DNA of 64,000 nucleotides from Vibrio pomeroyi (GCA_041879425.1 CP090854.1:1178001-1242000); one strand, 5' to 3'. Counted from the stretch's first letter, positions 26,615 through 37,378 are shown. A program made the numbers and translations. The notes: generated from the letters alone by a model not told the origin.

Positions 26615-27859
26615 GTGTTTTCTTCTTTATCTTTATTGATAGGCGGCCGCTTTAGCCGAGCCAAACAACGAGACAAGATGGTGTCGTTCATCTCTTTGTC
26701 TTCGACAATTGGCATTGCGGTTGGTGTGGCGGTGATCATTATTGGCTTGTCAGCCATGAATGGGTTTGAGCGTGAGCTTGAATCACGCGTGCTTTCTGTT
26801 ATTCCACACGGTGAGTTTGAGGGCGTGAATGAACCAGTCACTCGCTGGGAGCATGTGATTGAACAGTCCGAGAAACACGACAAGGTTGTGGCAGCAGCGC
26901 CTTATGTGAAAATTACAGCGCTTGCTGAAAAGGGCAAAGAGCTGAAAGCGATCGAAGTGCGCGGTGTTGATCCTAAGCGTGAGCAAGAAGTATCAAGCCT
27001 GTCTAAGTTTATCGATAAACAAGCTTGGAGTGAATTTAAGGCAGGGCAACAGCAGATCATCTTAGGTTCTGGTGTCGCGAATGTGCTCGGCGCAAAAGTC
27101 GGCGATTACCTAACCCTGATGATTCCGACTGTGAATGGTACGGTGAAGGTTCAGGCGCCCAAGCGTGTTCGAGTTAAAGTGGTGGGTTTGCTGACTCTTA
27201 ATGGCCAGATTGACCACAGCTTGGCTTTGATCCCTCTTGGTGATGCTCAGGTTTACGCAAACTTGGGTGAGGCTGTGACAGGGATTTCTTTAAAAGTAAC
27301 CGATGTACTGAATGCCAATTCGATTGTGCGTGAAGTGGGTAATCAGCTAGATGTGTATGTGTATCTGCGCAGTTGGCAACAGAAATTTGGTTTCTTATAT
27401 CGAGATATCCAACTGGTTCGCACCATTATGTATCTGGTGATGGTACTGGTTATTGGTGTGGCTTGTTTCAACATTGTCTCGACTCTAATGATGGCAGTAA
27501 AAGACAGAGCATCAGAGATCGCAATATTAAGAACCATGGGCGCGTCGGACGGCCTTGTAAAACGTATTTTCGTTTGGCAGGGCGTATTCTCGGGGGTGTT
27601 AGGCAGCTTGGTGGGTAGTGCAATAGGCGTGTTAGTGGCACTTAATCTCACCACGCTTATCAAAGGGCTTGAGAAGTTGGTCGATCACCAGTTCTTGTCG
27701 GGTGATATCTACTTTGTCGACTTCTTGCCATCACAACTGAATATGATGGATGTAATTGTCGTTTCAGGAACAGCGATTGTGTTGAGCTTGCTGGCAACAT
27801 GGTACCCAGCATCACGAGCGGCGAAGTTGAACCCTGCCTCGGTGTTAAGTTCTAAATAA
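26615..27859 (+). CDS. lolE: LolE, permease subunit of lipoprotein release complex
   Basis: LolE is the second membrane subunit, homologous to LolC, with 414 residues as in E. coli. The start is GTG, placed directly after the lolD stop with GAGGAGAG as ribosome-binding site inside lolD. It has an N-terminal membrane helix (about 25-48), a periplasmic domain and three C-terminal helices with KDRASEIAILRTMGAS, the cytoplasmic coupling loop shared by MacB-like permeases. A strong terminator follows. Confidence 0.95.
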   Translation: MFSSLSLLIGGRFSRAKQRDKMVSFISLSSTIGIAVGVAVIIIGLSAMNGFERELESRVLSVIPHGEFEGVNEPVTRWEHVIEQSEKHDKVVAAAPYVKITALAEKGKELKAIEVRGVDPKREQEVSSLSKFIDKQAWSEFKAGQQQIILGSGVANVLGAKVGDYLTLMIPTVNGTVKVQAPKRVRVKVVGLLTLNGQIDHSLALIPLGDAQVYANLGEAVTGISLKVTDVLNANSIVREVGNQLDVYVYLRSWQQKFGFLYRDIQLVRTIMYLVMVLVIGVACFNIVSTLMMAVKDRASEIAILRTMGASDGLVKRIFVWQGVFSGVLGSLVGSAIGVLVALNLTTLIKGLEKLVDHQFLSGDIYFVDFLPSQLNMMDVIVVSGTAIVLSLLATWYPASRAAKLNPASVLSSK

Positions 27860-27917
27860 TGGTAGCTCTAAATCACATTGGTTTTTAATAACCAACAAAA
27901 CCTATTTCTCCAGATAC

Positions 27918-27947
27918 AAAAAAGGATCCCTAATGGGATCCTTTTTT
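27918..27947 (+). terminator. Rho-independent terminator after lolCDE
   Basis: AAAAAAGGATCCC and GGGATCCTTTTTT form a 13-bp perfect stem with a TAAT loop. Confidence 0.92.
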
Positions 27948-28083
27948 ATTGAATTCAAACTGCATTTCTTACGACTTTTCTTACATGCGAATGTTGCAGA
28001 GGTAAGCTGTTCATCTGATTTTTGCTTGTTTTCGTTTCACTCGGATTGGATCCAAAGGTAGATCTAAAAACAGAGTAGGTCGC

Positions 28084-28596
28084 TTAGTACCTTGCTTTTC
28101 GTTTCTTCCAGCTTCTCACTACTGAGTAACGCCATAAGCCGCGAATACCAAAGTAGCCAATCATCGCTGAAACCACGCCACAAATCAGACAACCTAGTAG
28201 GAATGGAGGTCCTATCGTGCTCATTTGCGCCAAAATAAAGTCCCAGGACAGCTCGAAGTGAAAGGCTTGAGGTGGCACATGCATCACAAACGCCCCGACT
28301 TTATACGCAAAGTAGAAGAGTACAGGCATGGTGACCGGGTTGCTGATCCAAACAAGAGCGACAGACAACGGCAGATTAACGCCACATGCGACAGCGAGGC
28401 CTGCAGACATAATCATTTGACTTGGTAGAGGGACAAACGCCATGAATAACCCAACAGCAAACGCGCCAGCCGCAGAGCGACGATTAAGGCACCATAAGTT
28501 GGGGTTGTACAAAACATTGCCAAAAACTTTCAATGCTTTCTGACGCTTGATGAGCTCATGGTCAGGCATAAATCGTTTGATAAACTTTCTTGGCAT
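28084..28596 (-). CDS. DUF2062 membrane protein
   Basis: This 170-residue protein has about three membrane segments and the DUF2062 pattern: a basic cytosolic start, AGAFAVGLFMAFVPLPSQM (about 43-61), WISNPVTMPVLFYFAYKVG (about 84-102) and a last helix with GCLICGVVSAMIGY. It resembles small inner-membrane proteins of unknown function. Its ATG faces the comEC start only 17 bases away, and the bases upstream (TTCCTCCT) are the complement of a ribosome-binding site, so it has none of its own. Confidence 0.85.
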   Translation of the reverse strand: MPRKFIKRFMPDHELIKRQKALKVFGNVLYNPNLWCLNRRSAAGAFAVGLFMAFVPLPSQMIMSAGLAVACGVNLPLSVALVWISNPVTMPVLFYFAYKVGAFVMHVPPQAFHFELSWDFILAQMSTIGPPFLLGCLICGVVSAMIGYFGIRGLWRYSVVRSWKKRKARY

Positions 28597-28613
28597 AGGA
28601 GGAAGCTACTCTC

Positions 28614-30935
28614 TTGTTTAACACTTGGTTCTTGATTTCATTCGCTGCGACAGTTGTGTCTGCCAGCTTTTGGCCTGTGATGCCACATTGGGTTTGGGCA
28701 CCATTGATGCTGTTGTTACTGATAGCATCAATAAAATATAGCGTTTTCCGGAGTGCAAGAGGTCCAGTAACAGCATTGATACTAGTTATCTGCCTAGGGA
28801 ATGCAATTGAAATACAAACGAATCGATTATTCCAATCAGGGCAGAATACTACCATAAATGCGTCGGTTGTTAGCCTTTTTAGTGAAAATAGCCACGGTTT
28901 TGAAAGCGTAATAGTAGTCAGATCAATTGGCGGCGAAAAATTAATCTTTCCTCAATTGATAAAATTGCGGTTGTTTACACCTTTTAAGTTAACGCTCGGA
29001 GATGAAGTCTATTTGTCGGCTTCAATAAAGCCCATATGGGGCAAGCTCAACGAGGCGGGCTTTGACCTGGAAAAGTATTTGTTCAGTGAGGGTGTTGTGG
29101 CCAATGTCACTTACCGAGCAGGTACAAGATATCGGATTCACTCTAGCACCAACTTGCGTTCTCAGTGGTTTGAGAACAGCCTACAACGGCTAAATAGGCT
29201 GGCCAACACCGATCTTATTGTGGCTCTGAGCTTTGGTTATCGAGAGCTCATTCATCCTCAGCGGTGGGACTTGCTTAAAAGTAGTGGGCTAATTCACTTG
29301 ATGGCTATTTCAGGGCTCCATATTGGGATTGCTTTTGGTGTTGGCTATCAATTGGGGAAGGTAGTTCGATTGATGTCGCCTTCATTGATTTGGTTGCCAA
29401 CTCTGTTTGGTCTTGGTTTGGCCTTTTTCTATAGTTGGTTGGCAGGATTTACCTTACCGACACTCAGAGCTCTGGTGATGTGTGTTCTCGCGAGTTACTT
29501 TTTATGGCGTGGGCAAAGTATCAGTTTGACTCGCTATGTGGCATTGAGCTTGTGTGTGGTTTTGTTAATTTGGCCATTTTCAGCATTATCGAGTAGCTTT
29601 TGGTTATCCTTTGGTGCGCTGGGCGCGGTGCTCTATATTGCTCTGAACAATAACTCGTCTTCTTCAAGCCCCACCTTTATCGGCAGAGTGTTCACGCTCA
29701 TCAAGATACAGTTCATGTTGACGTTATTAATTGCTCCTTTTTCGATGTTGTTTTTCCAAGGGGTGAGTCTGGTCTCTGTTTTCTATAACTTATTTCTGTT
29801 GCCTTGGGTGTCGATAGTGACTATTCCATTGCTGTTTCTGGCGATGTTTTTCAGCTTATTCTCCGAATTTTTGTTTGGAGCGAGTACTTTAATTCATGGC
29901 TTTGCTTTCAAGTTGTGGAAGCTGGTTGATTTATCACTGGAACCTCTGGTCTTCAGTCTCCCTTTCTCTGGACAGTTTTGGATTCAGGTGGATAACCACA
30001 CGAGTGAGCTAATTGTATTCCTGATCGTGTTTTTCGGTTTTGTCGGTCGATACATCCAATCGAAGTTATCAATATTAACCGTCACTGTATTTGTATTGTG
30101 GTGGGAACTTGGCGAATCCAAACCAGATAGTTTCTCCATCGATGTATTGGATGTTGGGCATGGATTGTCTTTGGTTTTAGAAAAGAACAATCAAGTTGTG
30201 ATTTATGACCTTGGTAATGCATGGCCGGGTGGGTCGATTGTCGAATCTTTGCTGATCCCTACCTTAAATAGCAGAGGCATAAGAGATATCGAAGGTGTGA
30301 TAATCAGCCATTTTGATTCCGACCATGCTGGTGGCTATCCGGCATTACTTGAGATCTACGATCCTAAGTGGATAAGAACCAGTCAGAATATTAGCCAACA
30401 GGCCCAATCTACCACTCAAGTTCAGTCTAATATTCAAGCATGTACTATTGGAGAGGCTTGGAACTGGCAGGGCATTAAGTTTGAGGTGCTGTGGCCTCCT
30501 CAACAAGTGAAGAGGGCATATAACCCACATTCGTGTGTTGTCAGAATATATGAACCAGACTCAGAGTTTTCGATGCTGCTAACGGGTGATATTGAACTGG
30601 TAAGTGAGTGGTTACTTGCTCGCGAAGGAGAACAGCTAAAGAGTGATGCCATGTTGGTTCCGCATCATGGTAGTGATTCGTCATCGATTAAGCCGTTTAT
30701 AAAAGCTGTGTCACCTCAGTTGGCGATAGCTTCTCTAGCTAAAGGGAATCAATGGGGAATGCCGAACGAATCTGTGATTGCACGCTATCAAGATGTAGGG
30801 AGCACATGGCTTGATACAGGAGAAAGCGGACAAATAACCATCACTCTCACTCAAGAAGGTTGGCAATATCATACGATTAGAGAGGAACAAGGCAGGCAGT
30901 GGTATAGGCAGATGCTCCGTAAGGGAGTAGAATAG
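28614..30935 (+). CDS. comEC: ComEC/Rec2 DNA uptake channel
   Basis: ComEC forms the inner-membrane channel that brings single-stranded DNA into naturally competent cells. The 773-residue protein has an N-terminal membrane and OB-like part (about 1-190), the competence domain with many helices (about 200-480; SGLIHLMAISGLHIGI is the family signature) and a C-terminal metallo-beta-lactamase domain (about 505-760) with SHFDSDHAGG. The start is TTG, supported by AGGAGG at 28598-28603. It stands before msbA as ycaI does in E. coli. V. cholerae requires ComEC for chitin-induced transformation. Confidence 0.93.
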   Translation: MFNTWFLISFAATVVSASFWPVMPHWVWAPLMLLLLIASIKYSVFRSARGPVTALILVICLGNAIEIQTNRLFQSGQNTTINASVVSLFSENSHGFESVIVVRSIGGEKLIFPQLIKLRLFTPFKLTLGDEVYLSASIKPIWGKLNEAGFDLEKYLFSEGVVANVTYRAGTRYRIHSSTNLRSQWFENSLQRLNRLANTDLIVALSFGYRELIHPQRWDLLKSSGLIHLMAISGLHIGIAFGVGYQLGKVVRLMSPSLIWLPTLFGLGLAFFYSWLAGFTLPTLRALVMCVLASYFLWRGQSISLTRYVALSLCVVLLIWPFSALSSSFWLSFGALGAVLYIALNNNSSSSSPTFIGRVFTLIKIQFMLTLLIAPFSMLFFQGVSLVSVFYNLFLLPWVSIVTIPLLFLAMFFSLFSEFLFGASTLIHGFAFKLWKLVDLSLEPLVFSLPFSGQFWIQVDNHTSELIVFLIVFFGFVGRYIQSKLSILTVTVFVLWWELGESKPDSFSIDVLDVGHGLSLVLEKNNQVVIYDLGNAWPGGSIVESLLIPTLNSRGIRDIEGVIISHFDSDHAGGYPALLEIYDPKWIRTSQNISQQAQSTTQVQSNIQACTIGEAWNWQGIKFEVLWPPQQVKRAYNPHSCVVRIYEPDSEFSMLLTGDIELVSEWLLAREGEQLKSDAMLVPHHGSDSSSIKPFIKAVSPQLAIASLAKGNQWGMPNESVIARYQDVGSTWLDTGESGQITITLTQEGWQYHTIREEQGRQWYRQMLRKGVE

Positions 30936-30966
30936 ATAGATTATTGTGAGAAAATTAAGCGATTCT

Positions 30967-32715
30967 ATGTCAACACAAACAGATGAAACTACCTGGGTCA
31001 CGTTTAAAAGACTTTGGACTTATATTCGACTATATAAGGCTGGCCTTGGTGTTGCGGTTATTGCGCTTATTATAAATGCCGTCTCTGATACCTATATGAT
31101 TTCCTTACTAAAGCCGTTACTTGATGAAGGTTTTGGTAATGCTGAATCTGACTTTTTACGCACGCTTCCAATCATTATCTTTGCCATGATGTTCATTCGT
31201 GGTGTCAGTGGTTTCGTCTCAACCTATTGCTTGAGCTGGGTTTCTGGCAATGTGGTTATGGAAATTCGTCGCAAAATTTTCAGTCATTTCATGCACATGC
31301 CTGTGTCTTTCTTCGATAAAGAACAGACGGGTGCGCTGCTTTCTCGAATTACTTACGATTCAGAACAAGTCTCTGCTGCAACCAGTAAAGCACTAGTCAG
31401 CATTGTACGTGAGGGTGCAAGCATCATTGGTTTATTGACCTTGATGTTCTGGAACAGCTGGCAGTTGTCTTTGGTTCTATTTGCGGTTGCTCCTCTTGTT
31501 GCGTGGGCGATCAGCATCGTATCGAAGCGATTTAGAAAGATTTCTAAAAACATGCAAACTAGCATGGGCCACGTTGCTTCTTCAGCCGAACAAATGTTGA
31601 AAGGCCACAAGGTTGTTCTAACTTACGGTGGTCAGGATCTAGAAAAACACCGCTTTGACAAAGTAAGTAACCAGATGCGTCAGCAAAGTATGAAGTTAAT
31701 CACCGCTCAAGCAGCTGCGAACCCGATCATTCAAATGATCGCTTCGGTTGCGATTGTGGTGGTTCTTTTCTTGGCGAGTGTCGACTCTATTAAAGCAGAA
31801 CTAACACCGGGTACATTCACTGTTGTGTTCTCTGCTATGTTTGGTTTGTTGCGTCCACTAAAAGCGCTAACTAATGTAACGTCTGAATTCCAACGCGGTA
31901 TGGCAGCAAGTACAACGCTATTTGGCTTGATGGATCTAGATACAGAACAAAACAAAGGCACGTTGAAACCTGAAACCGTAACCGGTGAAGTTGCAGTAAA
32001 AGATGTGACGTTTACTTATGATGGTGCAGAGAAACCAGCACTTGATAAGGTGAGTTTCAATATTCCGAAAGGTAAGACAGTCGCACTTGTCGGCCGCTCA
32101 GGTTCGGGTAAGAGTACCATTGCTAACCTGTTTACTCGTTTCTATGACGTCGACTCAGGTTCTATCGAACTGGATGGACACGATATTCGTGATTACGAAT
32201 TGAGAAACCTACGTGAGCACTTTGCTCTTGTTTCTCAAAATGTTCACCTGTTTAACGATACGGTCGCGAACAACATCGCGTATGCAGCAGAAGAGCAATA
32301 TACTCGCGAACAGATTGAACATGCAGCTAAACTTGCTCATGCAAGTGAGTTTATTGAAGGCATGGAAAATGGCATCGATACTGTTGTGGGTGAAAATGGC
32401 GCAAGCCTTTCTGGCGGTCAAAGGCAGCGTATTGCGATTGCACGTGCTCTATTAAGAGATGCACCTGTGCTGATTCTTGATGAGGCGACGTCTGCATTGG
32501 ATACTGAATCTGAGAGAGCGATTCAGTCTGCATTGGAAGAACTGCAAAAAGATAAGACTGTATTGGTGATTGCTCACCGTTTATCGACTATCGAGCAAGC
32601 CGATGAGATCTTAGTGGTTGATGATGGCCAAATTGTAGAAAGAGGCGCACACGCAGAACTTATTGAACATGATGGTGCTTACGCGCAGCTGCATCGAATT
32701 CAGTTCAGCGGATAA
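30967..32715 (+). CDS. msbA: MsbA, lipid A flippase
   Basis: MsbA flips core-lipid A across the inner membrane. From the ATG at 30967 it has 582 residues, the exact length usual for MsbA; a GTG at 30946 would add seven. Six membrane helices lie in the first 320 residues, followed by the ATPase domain with GRSGSGKST (about 376-384), LSGGQRQR (about 480-487) and [12 protein letters not shown] (about 498-509). It follows comEC by 31 bases and precedes lpxK by 15, so the lipid A genes look like an operon. Confidence 0.96.
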   Translation: MSTQTDETTWVTFKRLWTYIRLYKAGLGVAVIALIINAVSDTYMISLLKPLLDEGFGNAESDFLRTLPIIIFAMMFIRGVSGFVSTYCLSWVSGNVVMEIRRKIFSHFMHMPVSFFDKEQTGALLSRITYDSEQVSAATSKALVSIVREGASIIGLLTLMFWNSWQLSLVLFAVAPLVAWAISIVSKRFRKISKNMQTSMGHVASSAEQMLKGHKVVLTYGGQDLEKHRFDKVSNQMRQQSMKLITAQAAANPIIQMIASVAIVVVLFLASVDSIKAELTPGTFTVVFSAMFGLLRPLKALTNVTSEFQRGMAASTTLFGLMDLDTEQNKGTLKPETVTGEVAVKDVTFTYDGAEKPALDKVSFNIPKGKTVALVGRSGSGKSTIANLFTRFYDVDSGSIELDGHDIRDYELRNLREHFALVSQNVHLFNDTVANNIAYAAEEQYTREQIEHAAKLAHASEFIEGMENGIDTVVGENGASLSGGQRQRIAIARALLRDAPVLILDEATSALDTESERAIQSALEELQKDKTVLVIAHRLSTIEQADEILVVDDGQIVERGAHAELIEHDGAYAQLHRIQFSG

Positions 32716-32730
32716 GATTAGGTCTTTGTT

Positions 32731-33738
32731 GTGATCGAAAAGATTTGGTTTAACAATCACCCGCTAAAATATCTTCTTTGGCCACTTCTGTGGCCACTGA
32801 GTCAGCTGTTCAAAATGATCAGTAGTCAACGTCGTGATGCGTACCTTTCTGGTAAAAAAGAGACCTATCGACCACCTCTGCCAGTGATTGTTGTTGGTAA
32901 CATAACTGCTGGTGGGAATGGCAAAACACCCGTCGTGATCTGGTTGGTTGAGATGCTGCAAGCCAATGGTTTTAAACCTGGTGTGGTGTCTCGAGGTTAT
33001 GGAGCTAAAGCGCCAAATTATCCCCTCGTTCTAGATGAAAATACGCCAGCTGAGCATTCGGGTGATGAACCTCGTTTGATTCGCAAGCGAACCGGTTGTC
33101 CTGTTGCGGTTGACCCTGTACGTGCAAATGCAGTGAAGGCTTTGTTGAGTGAAGGTGTTAATGTCATTATCACTGATGATGGCCTGCAGCATTATGCACT
33201 TGAGCGCGACATTGAATTTTCAGTCATCGATGGTGCAAGACGTTTTGGTAATGAGAGCCTGATTCCGCTCGGGCCATTACGAGAGCCAGTATCACGTTTA
33301 GATGATGTTGATTTCTTGATAAACAATGGCGGAAAGGCGCAAGGGCGAGAGCTCTCAATGTCTTTGCAACCAAGCCAAGCTGTGAACCTAAAAACGGGTC
33401 AGAAAGCATCGGTCGCTGAATTACCAAAGCTGGTGGCTTTTGCAGGAATAGGTCACCCGCCACGCTTTTTTAAAACATTAAACGATCTTGACGGTGATGT
33501 GGTTTTCACACAAGGCTTCGCCGACCATCAGGATTTTGATAAAGATGAACTTCATACCTTAGCAAAGAAAGGTATGAATATGATTATGACAGAAAAAGAC
33601 GCTGTTAAATGCGGTGAATATGCTCAAGATAACTGGTGGTATCTTCCAGTTTCTGCGCAGTTCGATGAAGATTCGCAACAGCAAATTTTAAAAAGAATAA
33701 ATGAGGTTATGGAATACTATGGATCACCGTCTGCTTGA
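32731..33738 (+). CDS. lpxK: LpxK, tetraacyldisaccharide 4'-kinase
   Basis: LpxK phosphorylates the 4' position of the lipid A precursor at the inner membrane. The 335 residues match the family. The P-loop reads [19 protein letters not shown] (about 55-73), and [10 protein letters not shown] (about 148-157) is the conserved catalytic region. The N-terminal segment ([17 protein letters not shown]) is a membrane anchor. The start codon is GTG. The last 20 bases overlap the next gene. Confidence 0.95.
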   Translation: MIEKIWFNNHPLKYLLWPLLWPLSQLFKMISSQRRDAYLSGKKETYRPPLPVIVVGNITAGGNGKTPVVIWLVEMLQANGFKPGVVSRGYGAKAPNYPLVLDENTPAEHSGDEPRLIRKRTGCPVAVDPVRANAVKALLSEGVNVIITDDGLQHYALERDIEFSVIDGARRFGNESLIPLGPLREPVSRLDDVDFLINNGGKAQGRELSMSLQPSQAVNLKTGQKASVAELPKLVAFAGIGHPPRFFKTLNDLDGDVVFTQGFADHQDFDKDELHTLAKKGMNMIMTEKDAVKCGEYAQDNWWYLPVSAQFDEDSQQQILKRINEVMEYYGSPSA

Positions 33739-33898
33739 GATCGTTGCTTGCCCTGTATGTAAAGGTAAACTAACTTATGACAAGGATAAGCAAGAGCTTG
33801 TTTGTAAAATCGATCGCTTAGCTTACCCAATCAAAGAGGGTATTCCTGTTCTTCTTGAACCTGAAGCTCGCACTCTTTCAATGGACGAGGGCAAGTAA
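33719..33898 (+). CDS. ycaR: Trm112/YcaR family zinc-ribbon-like small protein
   Basis: This 59-residue protein begins [18 protein letters not shown] and carries one CPVC pair plus a later single cysteine (ELVCKID), the degenerate zinc ribbon of the Trm112/UPF0434 family. The ATG lies within the lpxK end (20-base overlap) and the stop overlaps the kdsB start by one base. The same position between lpxK and kdsB is kept in many gammaproteobacteria. Its role in LPS synthesis is not established. Confidence 0.9.
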   Translation: MDHRLLEIVACPVCKGKLTYDKDKQELVCKIDRLAYPIKEGIPVLLEPEARTLSMDEGK

Positions 33899-34644
33899 TG
33901 TCTTACACGGTTGTTATACCGGCAAGATACCAATCGAGCCGTTTGCCAGGTAAGCCTTTAGCTGACATTGGCGGCAAGCCGATGATTCAATGGGTATACG
34001 AACAGTCAATGAAGGCAGGTGCTGATAACGTTATTATCGCTACCGATGACGCTCGAGTTGAAAAAGCGGCGAAAGCATTTGGCGCGACCGTTTGTATGAC
34101 ATCACCGAATCATGAATCAGGTACTGAGCGCTTAGCTGAAGTGATTGAGGTAATGAAGATTCCTGATGACCATATCATCGTGAATGTTCAAGGTGATGAG
34201 CCACTTATCCCACCTGCCATTATTAATCAGGTGGCGAATAACCTCGCAAACAGCACGGCACCAATGGCAACGTTAGGCGTAGAAATTACGCACGCTGATG
34301 AAGTGTTTAATCCTAACGCTGTAAAAGTCGTGACGGATAAAGACGGTTACGCATTGTATTTTAGCCGTGCGACGATTCCTTGGGATCGTGATGCTTACGC
34401 GAACAACGGTACCGCTGCGGAATCTCCTTTGCTTCGTCATATTGGTATCTACGCTTACCGAGCGGGTTTCATCAATACGTATATCAATTGGGAACCAAGT
34501 ACTTTGGAACGCATTGAGTGCCTAGAGCAACTTCGCGTACTTTGGTACGGAGAGAAGATCCACGTAGACGTTGCGGTTGAAGCGCCTTCAGCGGGTGTCG
34601 ATACCCCTGAAGACCTAGAAGCGGTTCGCGCCATCATTGGTTAA
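33898..34644 (+). CDS. kdsB: KdsB, CMP-KDO synthetase
   Basis: KdsB activates 3-deoxy-D-manno-octulosonate with CTP for transfer to lipid A. The 248-residue protein shows the nucleotidyltransferase N-terminus [20 protein letters not shown], the [11 protein letters not shown] magnesium-binding region (about 96-106) and [12 protein letters not shown] (about 154-165). It begins at the last base of the ycaR stop, so it is coupled to that gene and to lpxK. Confidence 0.96.
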   Translation: MSYTVVIPARYQSSRLPGKPLADIGGKPMIQWVYEQSMKAGADNVIIATDDARVEKAAKAFGATVCMTSPNHESGTERLAEVIEVMKIPDDHIIVNVQGDEPLIPPAIINQVANNLANSTAPMATLGVEITHADEVFNPNAVKVVTDKDGYALYFSRATIPWDRDAYANNGTAAESPLLRHIGIYAYRAGFINTYINWEPSTLERIECLEQLRVLWYGEKIHVDVAVEAPSAGVDTPEDLEAVRAIIG

Positions 34645-34691
34645 GCCTCTTTGAGCGAACACTTCTTTGCGCTACGAAGTGCAAAATCATG

Positions 34692-34717
34692 AGCCTTGCT
34701 TATTGCGAGGCTTTTTT
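34692..34717 (+). terminator. Rho-independent terminator after kdsB
   Basis: AGCCTTGC pairs with GCGAGGCT (one T-G pair) around TTATT, followed by a run of T. It ends the comEC-kdsB transcript before cmk. Confidence 0.75.
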
Positions 34718-34920
34718 ATGCTTATAGAAAATGTGTACGTGTCTTATTGACCTAAGCTGGTGGATATTGAGTCGGTTGCATTCGTCAATGCATCATCAAC
34801 TCTGAATTATCTGAGATTTACCTCGCTCGACTTCCAATTTTTCTCTATAATATGCCGCCTATAAAGTAGTGGCGAATCGCTAGTACAGAATAAAACTTAC
34901 GACAAAACGTGGAGTAAAAG

Positions 34921-35601
34921 ATGCCTTCTCAAAGCCCAGTGATTACGGTTGATGGACCAAGTGGTGCAGGTAAAGGTACCCTGTGTATGTTGCTAGCAGA
35001 TAAGCTAGGCTTTCATCTTCTAGACTCAGGTGCGATCTATCGCGTACTGGCGTTAGCGGCAATTCATCACGGTGTAGATACTGAATCAGAAGACGCTTTA
35101 GTACCTCTTGCCACTCACTTAGACGTACAGTTTATTGCTGAAGGCGACCTAGTTAAGGTTATCTTAGAAGGTGAAGATGTGTCGGGTGAACTTCGTAAAG
35201 AAGAGACCGGCATGGCGGCTTCTAAAGTAGCTGCTCTACCTCGCGTTCGTGAAGCTCTGCTTCGTCGTCAACGTGCATTCAGCGCAGCGCCTGGCCTAGT
35301 GGCTGATGGCCGTGACATGGGAACGGTTGTGTTCCCTGAAGCTGAAGCAAAAATATTTTTAGATGCAAGTGCTGAAGAGCGTGCGAGTCGCCGCCTTAAA
35401 CAGTTGCAACAGAAGGGGTTAGATGTTAAATTTGACGACCTTTTGAGCGAGATCCAAGAGCGAGACGACCGAGATCGTAATCGCCCAGTGGCGCCACTTC
35501 GCCCTGCAGAGGATGCTCTAGTGCTTGATTCCACCTCAATGAATATTGAGCAGGTAGTAGAAAAAGCACTACACTATATTGAATCGAAACTAGCTGGGTA
35601 A
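34921..35601 (+). CDS. cmk: Cytidylate kinase
   Basis: Cmk phosphorylates CMP and dCMP. The 226-residue protein has the P-loop [11 protein letters not shown] (about 10-20), the [11 protein letters not shown] substrate loop (about 35-45) and [15 protein letters not shown] (about 125-139). The ATG has GGAG upstream. As in E. coli it lies directly upstream of rpsA, with a 106-base leader between. Confidence 0.96.
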   Translation: MPSQSPVITVDGPSGAGKGTLCMLLADKLGFHLLDSGAIYRVLALAAIHHGVDTESEDALVPLATHLDVQFIAEGDLVKVILEGEDVSGELRKEETGMAASKVAALPRVREALLRRQRAFSAAPGLVADGRDMGTVVFPEAEAKIFLDASAEERASRRLKQLQQKGLDVKFDDLLSEIQERDDRDRNRPVAPLRPAEDALVLDSTSMNIEQVVEKALHYIESKLAG

Positions 35602-35707
35602 TTCTACCCGGCTGGCAAGAACGTTGGTCGCAAGGATGATGACCGGCGAATTTATCAACCCCATGCGGTAGGATACCCATGGACGTTTAATTATTGAAGA
35701 TTAAATA
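35593..35707 (+). promoter_or_regulatory. Three-hairpin leader of rpsA (S1 autoregulatory translation initiation region)
   Basis: Three consecutive hairpins can be drawn. The first is GCTGGGTA/TACCCGGC (35593-35612). The second is GTTGGTC/GACCGGC (35623-35647), with an 11-base loop that contains AAGGA. The third is CCATG(C)GGTA/TACCCATGG (35661-35682), with a GGA loop. A/T-rich linkers separate them, and no proper Shine-Dalgarno lies before the ATG, only GAAG. This is the known layout of gammaproteobacterial rpsA leaders, where hairpins recruit ribosomes without a Shine-Dalgarno and free S1 represses its own translation. Confidence 0.75.
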
Positions 35708-37378
35708 ATGACTGAATCTTTTGCTCAACTCTTTGAAGAGTTTCTAAACGAAACAGAATTCCAACAAGGCAGCATCGTTAAAGGTACTGTAGTAGCTATC
35801 GAGAACGGTTTCGTTCTTGTAGACGCTGGTCTTAAGTCTGAATCTGCTATCCCTGCTGAACAATTCAAGAACGCTGCTGGCGAACTTGAAGTTGAAGTTG
35901 GTGCTGAAGTAGACGTAGCTCTAGACGCTGTTGAAGATGGTTTCGGTGAGACTCAACTTTCTCGTGAGAAAGCTAAGCGCCACGAAGCTTGGATCGTACT
36001 TGAGAAAGCTTGCGAAGAAGCTGAAACTGTTGTTGGTATCATCAACGGTAAAGTTAAAGGCGGTTTCACTGTTGAACTTAACGGTATCCGTGCTTTCCTT
36101 CCAGGTTCTCTAGTAGACGTACGTCCTATCCGTGACACTGCTCACCTAGAAAACAAAGAGCTAGAGTTCAAAGTAATCAAGCTAGACCAGAAGCGTAACA
36201 ACGTTGTTGTTTCTCGTCGTGCTGTTATCGAATCTGAAAACAGTGTTGAGCGTGACGAACTTCTTGAAACTCTACAAGAAGGTACTGAAGTTAAAGGTAT
36301 CGTTAAGAACCTTACTGACTACGGTGCATTCGTTGACCTTGGCGGTGTTGACGGTCTTCTACATATCACAGATATGGCTTGGAAGCGCGTTAAGCACCCA
36401 TCAGAGATCGTTAACGTTGGTGACGAAATCCTAGTTAAAGTTCTTAAGTTCGATCGTGAGCGCACTCGTGTTTCACTAGGTCTTAAGCAACTAGGCGAAG
36501 ATCCATGGGTAGCAATCGCTAAGCGTTACCCAGAAGGTCACAAGCTTTCTGGTCGTGTTACTAACCTAACTGACTACGGCTGCTTCGTTGAAATCGAAGA
36601 AGGCGTTGAAGGTCTAGTACACGTTTCTGAAATGGATTGGACTAACAAGAACATCCACCCTTCTAAAGTTGTTAATGTTGGCGACGAAGTTGAGGTTATG
36701 GTTCTTGATATCGACGAAGAACGTCGTCGTATCTCTCTAGGTCTGAAACAGTGTAAAGCTAACCCATGGCAGTCATTTGCAGAAATGCAAGCTAAGGGCG
36801 ACAAAGTTACTGGTAAGATCAAGTCTATCACTGACTTTGGTATCTTCATCGGTCTAGAAGGCGGTATCGACGGTCTAGTACACCTATCTGACATTTCTTG
36901 GAATGTTGCTGGCGAAGACGCTGTACGTGAGTACAAGAAAGGCGACGAAATCTCAGCAGTTGTTCTAGCAGTAGATGCAGAGCGTGAGCGTATTTCTCTT
37001 GGCGTTAAGCAAATGGAAAACGACCCGTTCAACGCATACGTTGCTGACAACAAGAAAGGTGTTCTTGTAAACGGTACTGTTACTGCAGTTGACGCGAAAG
37101 GCGCTACTATCGAGCTAATCGAAGGCGTTGAAGGTTACATCCGCGCTTCTGAAGTTTCTCGCGACCGTATCGAAGATGCATCTCTAATCCTAAGCGTTGG
37201 CGACAGCGTTGAAGCGAAGTTCACTGGTGTAGACCGTAAGAACCGCGTAATCAACCTATCTATCAAAGCTAAAGATGAAGCTGATGAGCAAGAAGCAATG
37301 GCTTCACTGAACAAGTCTGAAGAAGGCGCGTTCGGTAACGCAATGGCAGACGCATTCAAAGCTGCTAAAGGCGAATAA
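35708..37378 (+). CDS. rpsA: 30S ribosomal protein S1
   Basis: S1 unfolds mRNA on the 30S subunit. The 556-residue protein consists of six S1 motifs (about 20-85, 105-170, 190-260, 275-345, 360-430 and 447-515) with repeats such as [21 protein letters not shown], here trimmed to a region near 196-216. The codon use is strongly biased as in very highly expressed genes, more so than any neighbour. It is preceded by the hairpin leader and followed by a terminator and ihfB, the order seen in E. coli. Confidence 0.98.
   Translation: MTESFAQLFEEFLNETEFQQGSIVKGTVVAIENGFVLVDAGLKSESAIPAEQFKNAAGELEVEVGAEVDVALDAVEDGFGETQLSREKAKRHEAWIVLEKACEEAETVVGIINGKVKGGFTVELNGIRAFLPGSLVDVRPIRDTAHLENKELEFKVIKLDQKRNNVVVSRRAVIESENSVERDELLETLQEGTEVKGIVKNLTDYGAFVDLGGVDGLLHITDMAWKRVKHPSEIVNVGDEILVKVLKFDRERTRVSLGLKQLGEDPWVAIAKRYPEGHKLSGRVTNLTDYGCFVEIEEGVEGLVHVSEMDWTNKNIHPSKVVNVGDEVEVMVLDIDEERRRISLGLKQCKANPWQSFAEMQAKGDKVTGKIKSITDFGIFIGLEGGIDGLVHLSDISWNVAGEDAVREYKKGDEISAVVLAVDAERERISLGVKQMENDPFNAYVADNKKGVLVNGTVTAVDAKGATIELIEGVEGYIRASEVSRDRIEDASLILSVGDSVEAKFTGVDRKNRVINLSIKAKDEADEQEAMASLNKSEEGAFGNAMADAFKAAKGE

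Noticed and set aside
28418..28600. TTGACT and TTGATG boxes as comEC promoters inside the DUF2062 gene
   Set aside because: No -10 box with a proper spacing follows either of them, so no promoter can be named.
30946..30966. GTG start for msbA giving seven extra residues
   Set aside because: The ATG at 30967 gives the usual 582 residues and the extra codons do not match the family.
36574..37053. Open frame of 159 codons antisense to rpsA
   Set aside because: Strong codon bias in rpsA keeps stop codons out of the opposite frame; the serine/threonine-rich translation is typical of such artefacts.
35708..37378. Internal DNA repeats in rpsA
   Set aside because: They are explained by six homologous S1 domains with biased codons, not by DNA duplication.
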